A stretch of DNA of 64,000 nt. Origin: Ohtaekwangia sp. Its GTDB lineage: Bacteria > Bacteroidota > Bacteroidia > Cytophagales > Cyclobacteriaceae. The stretch is taken from the NCBI GenBank assembly GCA_021155195.1, contig JAJNPV010000021.1, forward strand, positions 372,001 to 436,000, given 5' to 3'. A model generated the notes under the pieces. It made no database searches and was not told the DNA's origin. It worked only from the letters and a program-made list of their open reading frames with translations. The position numbers and the translations under genes were made by a program. Positions 18,165-26,868 of this stretch are shown here, piece after piece (the first letter of the stretch is position 1; each line of letters starts with the position of its first letter).

Positions 18165-18644
18165 ATGAAAAGAATCTCAATAGTATTTCTTCAGGCTGTC
18201 ATTGTGCTGATTGGCATTGTGGCACTTACTATTTTGCTATGGTTTCCCTTAACCGAGGGAAGAGCCGAAAACTTAGACTTGTTCAGCATTTACTTTGACC
18301 CGTTCATCTTATATGGCTACACAGCATCAATCACTTTTTTTGTTGCACTGTACAACGCATTCAAATTACTTGGATACATCGGGCAAAATAAAGTTTTCTC
18401 CTCAAACTCTGTTAAGGCTTTAAGTAGTATAAAATATTGTGCAATTGTAGTAAGTATTTTAATTGTGTTAGGAGGACTATACATAAGACTATTTCACAAT
18501 AAAGAAGACGACCCCGCAGGTTTTCTTGCCATTTGTATCGTAACTACTTTTATTTCTATCGTATTTGCCACCGCTGCGGCAATATTTGAAACACTCTTGC
18601 AAAATGCCATCGATATGAAATCTGAAAATGACTTAACTATTTAA
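18165..18644 (+). CDS. DUF2975 family membrane protein
   Basis: The 159-residue protein has four hydrophobic segments (residues about 5-25, 42-62, 83-103 and 117-140) and the layout of DUF2975 proteins such as Bacillus YoaS. The start is ATG 18165 (MKRISIVFLQ); the preceding in-frame TTG would add a hydrophobic tail with no family match. The next gene, 3 bp downstream, encodes a small Cro/CI-type HTH protein, which is the standard partner of DUF2975 genes, so the two probably form a membrane sensor/regulator pair. No enzymatic activity is known for the family. Confidence 0.8.
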   Translation: MKRISIVFLQAVIVLIGIVALTILLWFPLTEGRAENLDLFSIYFDPFILYGYTASITFFVALYNAFKLLGYIGQNKVFSSNSVKALSSIKYCAIVVSILIVLGGLYIRLFHNKEDDPAGFLAICIVTTFISIVFATAAAIFETLLQNAIDMKSENDLTI

Positions 18645-18647
18645 GCT

Positions 18648-18875
18648 ATGCCAATTATTGTAAACCTAGACGTGATGATGGCCAAGCGGAAAATTTCTCT
18701 GAATGAACTTTCTGAAAGAGTTGAACTGACATTATCTAACCTTTCTATCTTAAAGACAGGAAAGGCGAAAGCAATACGCTTTAGCACATTAGACGCTATT
18801 TGTAAAGCATTAGACTGCCAACCAGGTGACATTTTGGAATATGTAAATGACAAGCAAAAAACAACAACTCGCTAA
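18648..18875 (+). CDS. Small HTH transcriptional regulator (YozG-like, Cro/CI family)
   Basis: The 75-residue protein is almost entirely one helix-turn-helix domain: MMAKRKISLNELSERVELTLSNLSILKTGKAKAIRF, then STLDAICKALDCQPGDILEY, the typical ending of YozG/XRE small regulators. It lies 3 bp after the DUF2975 gene, and pairs of this kind are found in Firmicutes and Bacteroidota. It probably autoregulates its promoter through the dyads at 18046-18156. The C-terminal tail is short and charged with no sensor domain. Confidence 0.85.
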   Translation: MPIIVNLDVMMAKRKISLNELSERVELTLSNLSILKTGKAKAIRFSTLDAICKALDCQPGDILEYVNDKQKTTTR

Positions 18876-18937
18876 CATCGGCCATTTGTAATGAAGGAAA
18901 GAGCTCAGCACTGTGTTAACCGTTAGCTTTCCTCATT
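18871..18937. repeat. Nested inverted repeat after the HTH gene (terminator or attC-like)
   Basis: Two competing dyads overlap. The inner arms are AATGAAGGAAAG (18890-18901) with CTTTCCTCATT (18927-18937). The outer arms are GCTAAC (18871-18876) with GTTAGC (18922-18927), 57 bp end to end. The sequence after it is AT-rich with a short T run, so a factor-independent terminator is the simplest reading. Confidence 0.5.
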
Positions 18938-19007
18938 TATACAATTAATTTTTCAATTCTCGTAAGGAAATGATTGTTTCATGTACTAATGGGGTAAAGG
19001 CAATTGA

Positions 19008-19508
19008 ATGAAGGATAGCAAGCAGCGAAACATTTTTAAACAATGGATTGACAGTCACGCGGGCTTGCTGTTTAAGATAGCGCGGGCTTATGCGCTTACC
19101 GCGGATGATCGGGACGATCTCTTTCAGGAAATATCGTTACAAGTTTGGCGTTCGATACCTCATTTCCGAAATGAATCGGCCGTAACCACCTGGCTTTATC
19201 GCATTGCGCTTAATACAGCCTTGCGCTGGAAAAGCAACGAGCAAAAACATGCTACGCAAGGTCTGGGTGAGATGCGGGTATTGGCAGAAATCAAACCACA
19301 AAATGAACGGATCGATTGGCTCTATGATGAAATCGGTCAACTCAATGAAATCGATCGGTCGTTATGTCTTTTGCTCCTGGATGATTTTAGTTACAAAGAT
19401 ATGGCCGATATGCTTGGTATTTCTGAAAGCAATGTTGCCGTCAAGATCCATCGTATCAAAAAGTATCTGATTGATCAATCAAAAAAAATGTCGCACTATG
19501 AAATTTGA
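19008..19508 (+). CDS. ECF-type RNA polymerase sigma factor
   Basis: The 166-residue protein has sigma region 2 at residues about 15-80 (RAYALTADDRDDLFQEISLQVWRSIPHF, then TWLYRIALNTAL) and region 4 at about 105-160 (LLLLDDFSYKDMADMLGISESNVAVKIHRIKKYL), with only a short linker and no regions 1 or 3. It should direct RNA polymerase to a dedicated promoter set in response to an envelope or other signal. The gene after it overlaps by 11 bp and encodes a membrane protein, the usual position for an anti-sigma factor, though that protein lacks a recognisable zinc anti-sigma domain. The target regulon is not visible. Confidence 0.92.
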   Translation: MKDSKQRNIFKQWIDSHAGLLFKIARAYALTADDRDDLFQEISLQVWRSIPHFRNESAVTTWLYRIALNTALRWKSNEQKHATQGLGEMRVLAEIKPQNERIDWLYDEIGQLNEIDRSLCLLLLDDFSYKDMADMLGISESNVAVKIHRIKKYLIDQSKKMSHYEI

Positions 19509-20067
19509 AGAAATGAAAAGGATTTGGGACGAACAAAGCAAAGAGCATGTATATGCGATTGATGAAAAACGTCTTCATCAAAACATTGAAGAAAAGAAGC
19601 ACGCCAGCAGTACCTTGGTAAGCAAGATTGAAATCATGTCGATTACAGTGAACGTGTTGTCCGGAGGATTCCTGATAGGATTAACTGTTTTAGGATCTCA
19701 CGCAAATGTGTTTACTGCCTCCATGGCCTTTCTTATGCTTGCCGCAGCCGTTTACGTTTATTTCAGACGAAGACAGCGTTTAAAAAACGAAAATCGATTT
19801 GACCGCACTATGCTGGGTGATCTGGATCATGCCATTTCAAATGCAACCTATCAGGCGCAACTTTCTTATAGCATGCTAATCAATGCTGTAATTATCGGAA
19901 CTCTGTTATTCTTAAACGCTGTGGCAGAGAATAAATCACCAGGCGTTCTTTTCTTAATCATTGTGCTCTTTGCAATTACGATGTACCTAAGCAGGTGGGA
20001 ACACAGAAGCTGGCATGTAGCAAGAAAAAAACGTCTTGAGGCAATGCGTGCAAAATTGGTGGAATGA
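19498..20067 (+). CDS. Membrane protein coupled to the ECF sigma factor (possible regulator)
   Basis: The 189-residue protein starts at ATG 19498, inside the last codons of the sigma gene (11-bp overlap), indicating coupled translation. Its N-terminal 45 residues are charged and helical (MKFEEMKRIWDEQSKEHVY, then an EEKKH stretch), followed by two hydrophobic helices (about 52-72 and 77-95), a polar region and two more helices (about 130-148 and 153-170). It lacks the HxxxCxxC motif of zinc anti-sigma factors. The position and soluble N-terminal helix suggest it binds the sigma factor at the membrane, but this is inference; the family is otherwise unrecognised. Confidence 0.65.
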   Translation: MKFEEMKRIWDEQSKEHVYAIDEKRLHQNIEEKKHASSTLVSKIEIMSITVNVLSGGFLIGLTVLGSHANVFTASMAFLMLAAAVYVYFRRRQRLKNENRFDRTMLGDLDHAISNATYQAQLSYSMLINAVIIGTLLFLNAVAENKSPGVLFLIIVLFAITMYLSRWEHRSWHVARKKRLEAMRAKLVE

Positions 20068-20083
20068 ATTAACTAGAATGGTC

Positions 20084-20108
20084 TTCCCCTCTCCTCTGGA
20101 GAGGGGAA
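20084..20108. terminator. Hairpin between convergent genes, CTCTCC/GGAGAG type
   Basis: A perfect 11-bp stem (TTCCCCTCTCC at 20084-20094 with GGAGAGGGGAA at 20098-20108) closes a TCT triloop. It lies between the convergent sigma-partner gene and maeB. Hairpins of this wording are recurrent intergenic elements in Bacteroidota genomes. There is no T tract, so it may act as a dispersed repeat, an mRNA 3' stabiliser, or a weak terminator. Confidence 0.6.
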
Positions 20109-20122
20109 TGGGTTGAAGTGAA

Positions 20123-22402
20123 TTACAAATGCCCATCCATTTCGTGCAACTGGGCATCCACAACTGCAATCGCAGCCATGTTCACAATATCACGAATGGA
20201 ACTTCCTAACTGAAGCACATGCACTGGTTTTTTCATTCCTAATAAGATAGGTCCAATCGCTTCCGCTCCGCCAATTTCAATCAGCAACTTGTAGGCTATG
20301 TTTCCTGCAGTAAGGTTTGGAAAAATTAATGTGTTTGCTCCCTCTTTCGCCAACGCGCTAAACGGATATATCTCACGTTGAATATCTGTATCAAACGCTA
20401 CGTTCGCTTGTATATCTCCATCCAAAATCAATTCAGGATATTTTGCTTTTGCCAGTTTTACCGCCTTCATTGTTTTTTCAGGCACAGCTCCTTTGCTTGA
20501 ACCAAAGTTTGAGTATGACAGCACAGCTACGCGTGGCTCCACATCAAAGAATTTTACACCGCGGGCAGCCAATCCGATAATCTCAACAAGTTCATCTACA
20601 TTCGGGTCAACGTTTACTGTACAATCGGCAAAAAAGAACGTCCCTTTTTTGTTCATGATAATATACATACCCGCTACACGATTCACCCCTTCGGCCATGC
20701 CTATGATCTGTAACGAGGGCAGAATTGTTTTAGGATAGTCTTTGGTAAGACCCGATACTAACGCATCTGCCTCTCCAAACTCTACCATCATCGCTCCAAA
20801 CGCATTGCGATCGCGCATCTGTCGATGCGCATCTTTCATGGTAATGCCTTTGCGCGAACGCTTGGCATGATATGCCTGGGCATATTTTTCAGATCGCTCT
20901 TGCTCCTCCCGCGGATCAATAATTTTACATTCGCTGATATCAAGACCATGCTCCTGAATGAGACGCTCAATATCCTGCCTGTTACCCAACAAAATCGGAT
21001 AAGCGATTTTTTCGTCTTGAAGGATTTGGGCAGCCTTTAAAATTTTTGGATGATCTGCCTCCGCGAATACAATATGCTTTGGTTTTTTCTTAGCCAAATC
21101 AATAATGCGCGAAGTAAGTTTAGGATCAATACCAACACGCTTCAATAATTCCTGGTGATACTTTCCCCAATCGGTAATGGGCAATCGCGCCATGCCCGAA
21201 TCCATAGCGGCTTTAGCCACAGCCGGTGACACCGTTGTGATAAGTCGTGGATCCAGTGGTTTTGGAATTAAATACTCTCGCCCAAACTGAATGCGATCAA
21301 TTCCATATGCCTGAAACACAATATCCGGAACAGGTTCTTTAGCAAGATTAGCCAACGCATGCACAGCCGCGAGTTTCATCTCTTCGTTTATTTCTGTAGC
21401 GCGCACATCCAATGCACCTCTGAAAATGTATGGGAAGCCCAATACATTATTAACCTGGTTAGGATGATCCGACCGGCCTGTTCCCATGATTAAATCAGGC
21501 CGGGTTTTTTTGGCTAGATCATAATCAATTTCAGGATTGGGATTCGCTAAGGCGAAAACAATTGGGTCTTTGGCCATCGCTAAAACATCTTCTGGTTTTA
21601 GGATGTCGGCAATCGAAAGTCCCACAAATACATCAGCCCCTTTCAGGGCTTCCTGAAGGGTTGTTATCTTTCTATCTGTTGCAAATTCTTTTTTGCTTTC
21701 ATCAAGGCCTTCGCGCTTTTTAGTGATCACGCCTTTGCTATCGCACATGATCAGATTCTCTTTCTTCAATCCCAGTGCGAAGTACAATTTAGTACACGAT
21801 ACAGCAGCAGCTCCTGCCCCGTTCACTACCAAAACAATATCTTGAATTTTCTTTCCGATAATTTCAAGTGCATTCAGTAATGCAGCACTTGAAATAATGG
21901 CCGTACCATGCTGATCGTCATGCATGATCGGAATATTCATCTTCTCCCGAAGCACGGTTTCAATCTTAAAACATTCCGGTGCTTTGATGTCCTCCAGGTT
22001 AATTCCGCCAAACGTTGGCTCTAGTGATTTGACAATTTTTATAAATTCATCTGGATCTTCTTCATCAATTTCAATATCAAAACTATCAATGCCAGCATAT
22101 TTCTTAAACAACACAGCTTTACCCTCCATTACAGGTTTTGATGCCTCCGGCCCAATGTTACCCAGCCCCAACACAGCTGTGCCATTTGAAATTACCGCAA
22201 CTAAGTTTCCTTTTGCAGTATATTTATACACATCATCTTTATTAGCTGCAATCTCTTTACAAGGTTCAGCAACACCTGGAGAATAAGCCAATGCTAAATC
22301 AAGCTGTGTACTTAACATTTTAGTGGGTACTACTTCCAGTTTTCCAGGCTGACCTTGGGTATGATAGTTTAACGCGTCTTGTTTTCGGATTTTAATTGAC
22401 AT
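20123..22402 (-). CDS. maeB: NADP-dependent malic enzyme with C-terminal phosphotransacetylase-like domain
   Basis: The protein is 759 residues long when started at ATG 22402 (MSIKIRKQ), the usual length of MaeB. An in-frame TTG 10 codons upstream is less likely. The malic enzyme half (1 to about 425) shows the catalytic tyrosine region ALAYSPGVAEPC (Tyr40), the metal-site HDDQHGTAI (about 163) and the dinucleotide loop VVNGAGAAAVSC (about 192). The second half (about 430-759) is the phosphotransacetylase-like domain, with SGLTKDYPKTILPSLQIIG and FPNLTAGNIAYKL. It decarboxylates malate to pyruvate with NADPH formation; the C-terminal domain is regulatory in characterised enzymes. In related genomes maeB is commonly close to ruvA-sprA; here about 3.7 kb of plus-strand genes separates them. 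Confidence 0.95.
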   Translation of the reverse strand: MSIKIRKQDALNYHTQGQPGKLEVVPTKMLSTQLDLALAYSPGVAEPCKEIAANKDDVYKYTAKGNLVAVISNGTAVLGLGNIGPEASKPVMEGKAVLFKKYAGIDSFDIEIDEEDPDEFIKIVKSLEPTFGGINLEDIKAPECFKIETVLREKMNIPIMHDDQHGTAIISSAALLNALEIIGKKIQDIVLVVNGAGAAAVSCTKLYFALGLKKENLIMCDSKGVITKKREGLDESKKEFATDRKITTLQEALKGADVFVGLSIADILKPEDVLAMAKDPIVFALANPNPEIDYDLAKKTRPDLIMGTGRSDHPNQVNNVLGFPYIFRGALDVRATEINEEMKLAAVHALANLAKEPVPDIVFQAYGIDRIQFGREYLIPKPLDPRLITTVSPAVAKAAMDSGMARLPITDWGKYHQELLKRVGIDPKLTSRIIDLAKKKPKHIVFAEADHPKILKAAQILQDEKIAYPILLGNRQDIERLIQEHGLDISECKIIDPREEQERSEKYAQAYHAKRSRKGITMKDAHRQMRDRNAFGAMMVEFGEADALVSGLTKDYPKTILPSLQIIGMAEGVNRVAGMYIIMNKKGTFFFADCTVNVDPNVDELVEIIGLAARGVKFFDVEPRVAVLSYSNFGSSKGAVPEKTMKAVKLAKAKYPELILDGDIQANVAFDTDIQREIYPFSALAKEGANTLIFPNLTAGNIAYKLLIEIGGAEAIGPILLGMKKPVHVLQLGSSIRDIVNMAAIAVVDAQLHEMDGHL

Positions 22403-22506
22403 AGCTACAATTTGAAAAGTATGAATAGGCAATTTACACTCCTAAGAAATAGGAATTGCATATTCCGGTTAGAAATTATTAACTGACCTTTTCACAATCC
22501 ACTCAT

Positions 22507-23589
22507 CTATTGCTTAACAGGAGCCAGCTCGCTACTGGTCTTGAATGTATGAATGATGGTTTCCAGTTCGCGAATGATTTCGCGTTGGTCTTTGCTCGGG
22601 CTAAAGGTAAAGCCTTCGATATAATAAAGCACTCCCAGCGGTTCATCCACAAGTGCATAAGAAACAAATGGGCCGCCCATCGTTAAATTATTTGTACGCC
22701 AGAGCCCGCGCATCTCAACAGCAAATTTTCCATTGAATGTAGTCTCCTTTGTAAGAACCGGTTTATATGGAATTGAAGTTTCTGTTGTTAAGTACGTTTC
22801 TATCCGTTCAGGATCTTCAAAAATATTGTAACGACAAATTTTATCGCGCCACGCAATTAAACTATCGCGCTTAAACTGATCGGGTGAAGTATATTTTTTT
22901 CGGGTAATGAAAATGTCTTTATCATCATAGGGATTAATCTGTCTTAGCCAAAAGAAATTAGAATCATTAGCCACCAACTGATATCCAAAAGGGACTTTCA
23001 TTTCGCAATCAAATTTTTTCCTCAGGATATCCGTAATTCCTTTCGATTGTTTCGATTTGAATAAACCCTCTGTTAAGCGCTCACGCTCGCGAGTGTCAAA
23101 ATGATCAACCAACTTGGTGCCATAGGTTCTTATTTTTTTAACAAGGTCCTGTTCTGTGTTGCCAAATAGAAAAAGCACTTCTTGATTTCTGGCAAAAAGA
23201 TCCTGTAGATTTTGACTAAACAAATTTGGATCGTCTTTAATTTTTGCGAGTGACTCAGGTGTAAATGTTCTCCTTATCTGATTAGCCCCTACGGATCGTT
23301 GATCCAGAGTAACTGCATAAATCAAATTTCTGCGTTGCTTAAGCACGTAGTTGAGCTTGCGCGGATCAATCCACCGCATATGAAAAATTGATTCCTTTCT
23401 GGGAAGTCCCTGCATCTCTGCACTGAACAATGAATCCAATACCTTACCTAACGGTCCTTTCCATTGCAACGAATCCATAATCAAGAAAATATCTCCTGTT
23501 CTACCGGTTGCTTGCGGTAGACTTTTCTTATCCGAACAAGAAGAAGAAATTATTAATAGGGAGATAAAAAGTACAGAAATGTATTTCAT
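22507..23589 (-). CDS. DUF4837 family lipoprotein
   Basis: The 360-residue protein has a lipoprotein signal peptide with lipobox ISSSC (Cys19), then the DUF4837 body: SLPQATGRTGDIFLIMDS at the start, a central IYAVTLDQRS stretch, and FEMRGLWR-like and GPFVSYALVDE motifs near the end. The family is nearly restricted to Bacteroidota and has no assigned biochemical function. It should be anchored in the inner or outer membrane facing the periplasm. It lies 68 bp downstream of a LysM transglycosylase gene on the same strand, so a cell-wall role is plausible but unproven. Confidence 0.88.
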   Translation of the reverse strand: MKYISVLFISLLIISSSCSDKKSLPQATGRTGDIFLIMDSLQWKGPLGKVLDSLFSAEMQGLPRKESIFHMRWIDPRKLNYVLKQRRNLIYAVTLDQRSVGANQIRRTFTPESLAKIKDDPNLFSQNLQDLFARNQEVLFLFGNTEQDLVKKIRTYGTKLVDHFDTRERERLTEGLFKSKQSKGITDILRKKFDCEMKVPFGYQLVANDSNFFWLRQINPYDDKDIFITRKKYTSPDQFKRDSLIAWRDKICRYNIFEDPERIETYLTTETSIPYKPVLTKETTFNGKFAVEMRGLWRTNNLTMGGPFVSYALVDEPLGVLYYIEGFTFSPSKDQREIIRELETIIHTFKTSSELAPVKQ

Positions 23590-23657
23590 GAGATGAGTAA
23601 GATAATGATCACCTGTTATAATTCCGATTGATGTGAATAGTCACTGATAGAACAGCA

Positions 23658-25082
23658 CTAACCTACAATTAGTTTTTGACCGGGTTGCAGGGTATTGCTT
23701 TTCAAGTTATTTAGCGTTTTGATTTTTTCAACCGTAAGTCCTGGCACCTTCTTGGAAATATCCCACAGGGTATCTCCCGGTTGAACAATATAGGTTTTTG
23801 TATCAGGAGATAACAGGATAGTTTCTTTTGTAGCCACGGTTGAACTTGAGGCAACCGCCCTGTTTTGATTAGGCCAAATTGTAAGTCGCTGCCCTGCACG
23901 AATTGTATTGTTTGGTAAATTATTCCAGCTCTTGATGTCTTCTATGCGTACACCATGCCGAATGGCAATTGAACCCAACACATCCCCCGATACAACTTTA
24001 TAACTTACCATTTCGCGACCATAGGTATTTGCCGATGAGTTAGAGGCGTATTGTTCGTTTTCTTTCCGTCCTACTTTGGATGCAGAGTCAAGAATACTGG
24101 CTCTATTTAAGTCAAGCATAAGCTTTGCGTGTGTTGGAATTTTTATAACAGAAAGTCTTCCATTGGCAGGAAGTACATTTCTGAGTACCGATGGATTTAG
24201 TTTTTGTAAATCCTCTAAACATGTTCCTGTCAACTTTGCCAGTGTTTCAAAATGTAAAAACTTATTAACTGCAAGTGTATCATAAGGAGGCACGACTTCA
24301 CGGGCAGTCTCCACCAAATTATGTTGTTCGGTATAATTCAAGGCATAAATAATGGCAATGAATTGTGGAACATAGGCGCGCGTTTCGCGCGGAAGATGGG
24401 GATAAACTTCCCAGAAAGACTTCTTATACCCTGACCTGCGAACCGCTTTCCGAACAGTGCCTGGCCCGGAGTTATATGCTGCTAAGGCTAATTCCCAATT
24501 ACCAAACATTCTGTACAGTTGTGCTAAGTACCTGCATGCTGCATCCGTTGATTTATCCGGATCCATACGATCATCCACATACCAATCTGTTTTCAAATCA
24601 AAATATCTTCCCGTGCCCGACATAAATTGCCACAAGCCAACTGCGCGAGCCCTTGACACTGCCCGAGGATTTAACCCAGATTCAATAATCGATAAGTATT
24701 TCAGTTCATCCGGAAGATTGTATTGCTTTAAATATTCTTCAAACACAGGAAAGAAAATATCCTTTCTGCGTTGCATCATGCGTGTGTAGTCTCGATTGCG
24801 AACGGTGAAGTAGTCAATGAAACCATGCACAGTATTATTATAAGTAAGCGGAATCTTTTGTTGTATGCAACTGAGCCGATCGGCTAACAATTCGGGAGTA
24901 TCATTACCTGGAATATATTCTAGGTTAGAGGGCAAGGCTACCAACTCTAAACTAGTTGAATCTTCTATGGCAAGATCCTCCAACTCCACAGGAAGCGCCA
25001 ACGTATCCGGCAAAGGATCTTCTTGCGCCAATGCGAGCGTAGAAACGAAAAGAGAAAATATAACAACTACACAATACTTCAT
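23658..25082 (-). CDS. MltD-like lytic transglycosylase with two LysM domains
   Basis: The 474-residue protein has a signal peptide (VIFSLFVSTLALAQ), then an SLT domain (about residues 120-270) with the catalytic glutamate in ESGLNPRAV (Glu134) followed by GLWQFMSGTGRYF. Two LysM peptidoglycan-binding domains lie near 358-400 (YKVVSGDVLGSIAIRHGV) and 429-473 (YIVQPGDTLWDISKKV). It should cleave glycan strands of murein to 1,6-anhydro products in the periplasm. It is the counterpart of MltD. The GatA gene is 30 bp upstream and DUF4837 follows, all on the minus strand. Confidence 0.93.
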   Translation of the reverse strand: MKYCVVVIFSLFVSTLALAQEDPLPDTLALPVELEDLAIEDSTSLELVALPSNLEYIPGNDTPELLADRLSCIQQKIPLTYNNTVHGFIDYFTVRNRDYTRMMQRRKDIFFPVFEEYLKQYNLPDELKYLSIIESGLNPRAVSRARAVGLWQFMSGTGRYFDLKTDWYVDDRMDPDKSTDAACRYLAQLYRMFGNWELALAAYNSGPGTVRKAVRRSGYKKSFWEVYPHLPRETRAYVPQFIAIIYALNYTEQHNLVETAREVVPPYDTLAVNKFLHFETLAKLTGTCLEDLQKLNPSVLRNVLPANGRLSVIKIPTHAKLMLDLNRASILDSASKVGRKENEQYASNSSANTYGREMVSYKVVSGDVLGSIAIRHGVRIEDIKSWNNLPNNTIRAGQRLTIWPNQNRAVASSSTVATKETILLSPDTKTYIVQPGDTLWDISKKVPGLTVEKIKTLNNLKSNTLQPGQKLIVG

Positions 25083-25112
25083 TTTATTCTTTTAAGAATC
25101 CTACGGAGCCAA

Positions 25113-26546
25113 TTAATACGCTAAGTTCCGAATTACCTGCGAGAACTGAAAGAGTTTGCTTTCCTCAAAATCATCGGCCGTTACTTGAAGACCAATGGGT
25201 AACCCTTCATTATCGAAGCCACAAGGCACCGAAATAGCAGGCACACCGGCTACATTTGCCTGAACGGAAAATAAATCCGCCAAGTACATTTCTAGTGGAT
25301 TACTTGTATGAGATCCAAGTTTAAAAGCTGTGGTGGGTGTTGTGGGCGATAAAATAAAATCGTAGTCGGAAAAAATTGCCTTTGTTTTTTCGCGGATGAG
25401 TCTTCTTACTTTCTGCGCTTTGGTATAATACGCATCGTAATAGCTGGCAGTTAACACAAACGTTCCTAACAAAATTCTTCGTTGCACTTCTTTACCAAAT
25501 CCTTCGCTGCGTGTTTTCTTGTATAGCGACTCCAGATCTGTTACCTGTTTACTTCTATATCCATAACGCACCCCATCATATCGCGATAAGTTTGAACTTG
25601 CTTCGGCTGTAGCCAAAATATAGTACGTAGGTAAAATGTATTCGCTCAGTGGAAAATCAATCGGTTCAACAACATGACCCGCATCTTTAAGTTGCTGTAT
25701 TTTTTCAAGCATCAAGGTTTTGATTTCAGGCTGCAACACTTCTGAATCTACAGTTTCCTTGACGTATGCTATTTTATATTTTTTGTTTGGATCTGCCGTA
25801 AGCTCAGAAGTGTATGATGGAACCGGCTTACGCGAAACCGTGCTATCAAACTCATCGGCACCCGCCATCACCTCCAGTACCAATGCAATCTGTTCTATTT
25901 TTTTTCCAAAGATTCCGATGCAATCAAAAGATGAACCGTACGCAATTAAACCATAGCGCGAAATGCGCGAGTACGTAGGCTTTAATCCAAGAATACCACA
26001 AAAAGCTGCAGGTTGACGAACTGATCCTCCGGTATCTGATCCAATCGAAACATCACACAAATCGGCCATTACGGCAACAGCCGAACCGCCTGACGATCCG
26101 CCTGGAACACGGGTGTTATCAATATCATTGAGCACGGAGCCAAAGGCAGAGTTCTCATTGGATGAACCCATGGCAAACTCATCGCAATTTTGACGGCCGA
26201 TTATTATTGCATCTTCATCGAGCAAACGTTGAACGGCAGTGGCGTTAAATTGGGAAATGAAACCATCCAGAATTTTGCTGCCCGCTTGCAGCGGATGGTC
26301 GTGATAACAAAGCACATCCTTTAAGCCTATTACTAAGCCCGCCAGTTTTCCTGCTTTCTTGTTTTTAATTTTTGAATCAATCTCAGCAGCCCGGGCAAGT
26401 GCTTCTTGCCCATACACACTCAAAAATACATTGAGGTGTTTTTTGGTATAGATGTTGGCTAGAAAAGCGGAAACCCGATCAACACATGAAAGGGTTCCGT
26501 TAAAAAGATCGTGCTGTAAGTCTTTTACGTTCGAATCCGTACTCAA
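25113..26546 (-). CDS. gatA: Asp-tRNA(Asn)/Glu-tRNA(Gln) amidotransferase subunit A
   Basis: The 477-residue protein is an amidase-signature enzyme. The Ser-cisSer-Lys catalytic set is visible: Lys76 (GLVIGLKD), Ser151 (GGSSGGSA) and Ser175 (SDTGGSVRQPA), spaced as in characterised GatA. It releases ammonia from glutamine for transamidation of misacylated Glu-tRNA(Gln) or Asp-tRNA(Asn). Partners GatB and GatC are not in the window, which is common in this phylum, where the three genes are often unlinked. Start ATG 26546 lies 3 bp after the tatA stop, so the two are co-transcribed. Confidence 0.95.
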   Translation of the reverse strand: MSTDSNVKDLQHDLFNGTLSCVDRVSAFLANIYTKKHLNVFLSVYGQEALARAAEIDSKIKNKKAGKLAGLVIGLKDVLCYHDHPLQAGSKILDGFISQFNATAVQRLLDEDAIIIGRQNCDEFAMGSSNENSAFGSVLNDIDNTRVPGGSSGGSAVAVMADLCDVSIGSDTGGSVRQPAAFCGILGLKPTYSRISRYGLIAYGSSFDCIGIFGKKIEQIALVLEVMAGADEFDSTVSRKPVPSYTSELTADPNKKYKIAYVKETVDSEVLQPEIKTLMLEKIQQLKDAGHVVEPIDFPLSEYILPTYYILATAEASSNLSRYDGVRYGYRSKQVTDLESLYKKTRSEGFGKEVQRRILLGTFVLTASYYDAYYTKAQKVRRLIREKTKAIFSDYDFILSPTTPTTAFKLGSHTSNPLEMYLADLFSVQANVAGVPAISVPCGFDNEGLPIGLQVTADDFEESKLFQFSQVIRNLAY

Positions 26547-26549
26547 TGC

Positions 26550-26759
26550 TTACTTATCGTCAATCTTAGGAACTGTCTTTCCAGCTTCGTCTACTTCAGC
26601 CTTTACGTCTTTAACAGCATCCTTAAATTCGCGAAAGCCTTTGCCAAGACCTTTTGCAAACTCAGGTATTTTCTTAGCTCCAAAGAAGACCAGAACGAAC
26701 AAACCGATTACCACCCACTCGCCCATTCCGGGCATACCAATCAAAAGTATTGCGCTCAT
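26550..26759 (-). CDS. tatA: Twin-arginine translocase subunit TatA/TatE
   Basis: The 69-residue protein has a short periplasmic N-terminus, one membrane helix (about 12-28, GEWVVIGLFVLVFFGA), the hinge FGAKKIPE, then an amphipathic helix (FAKGLGKGFREFKDAVKDV) and an acidic tail. This is the full TatA pattern. It forms the size-adjustable channel for folded proteins with twin-arginine signals; TatC is not in this window. It is followed within 3 bp by gatA. An A/T-rich TATCTTTA (near-match to TAnnTTTG) is present about 30 bp upstream on the minus strand. Confidence 0.93.
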   Translation of the reverse strand: MSAILLIGMPGMGEWVVIGLFVLVFFGAKKIPEFAKGLGKGFREFKDAVKDVKAEVDEAGKTVPKIDDK

Positions 26760-26868
26760 AATAGAAAAATTTAAGACTGTAAAGATAAAGAATTATAATA
26801 AAATGAATAACGAATGCCATTTTGTTTAGTTCGAAAATAAGCCAGATTAAAGGTTTTTACCGTTCAAC

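Noticed and set aside
25113..26546. Missing gatB/gatC as a sign of loss
   Set aside because: The three gat genes are often unlinked in this phylum, so absence from the window means nothing.
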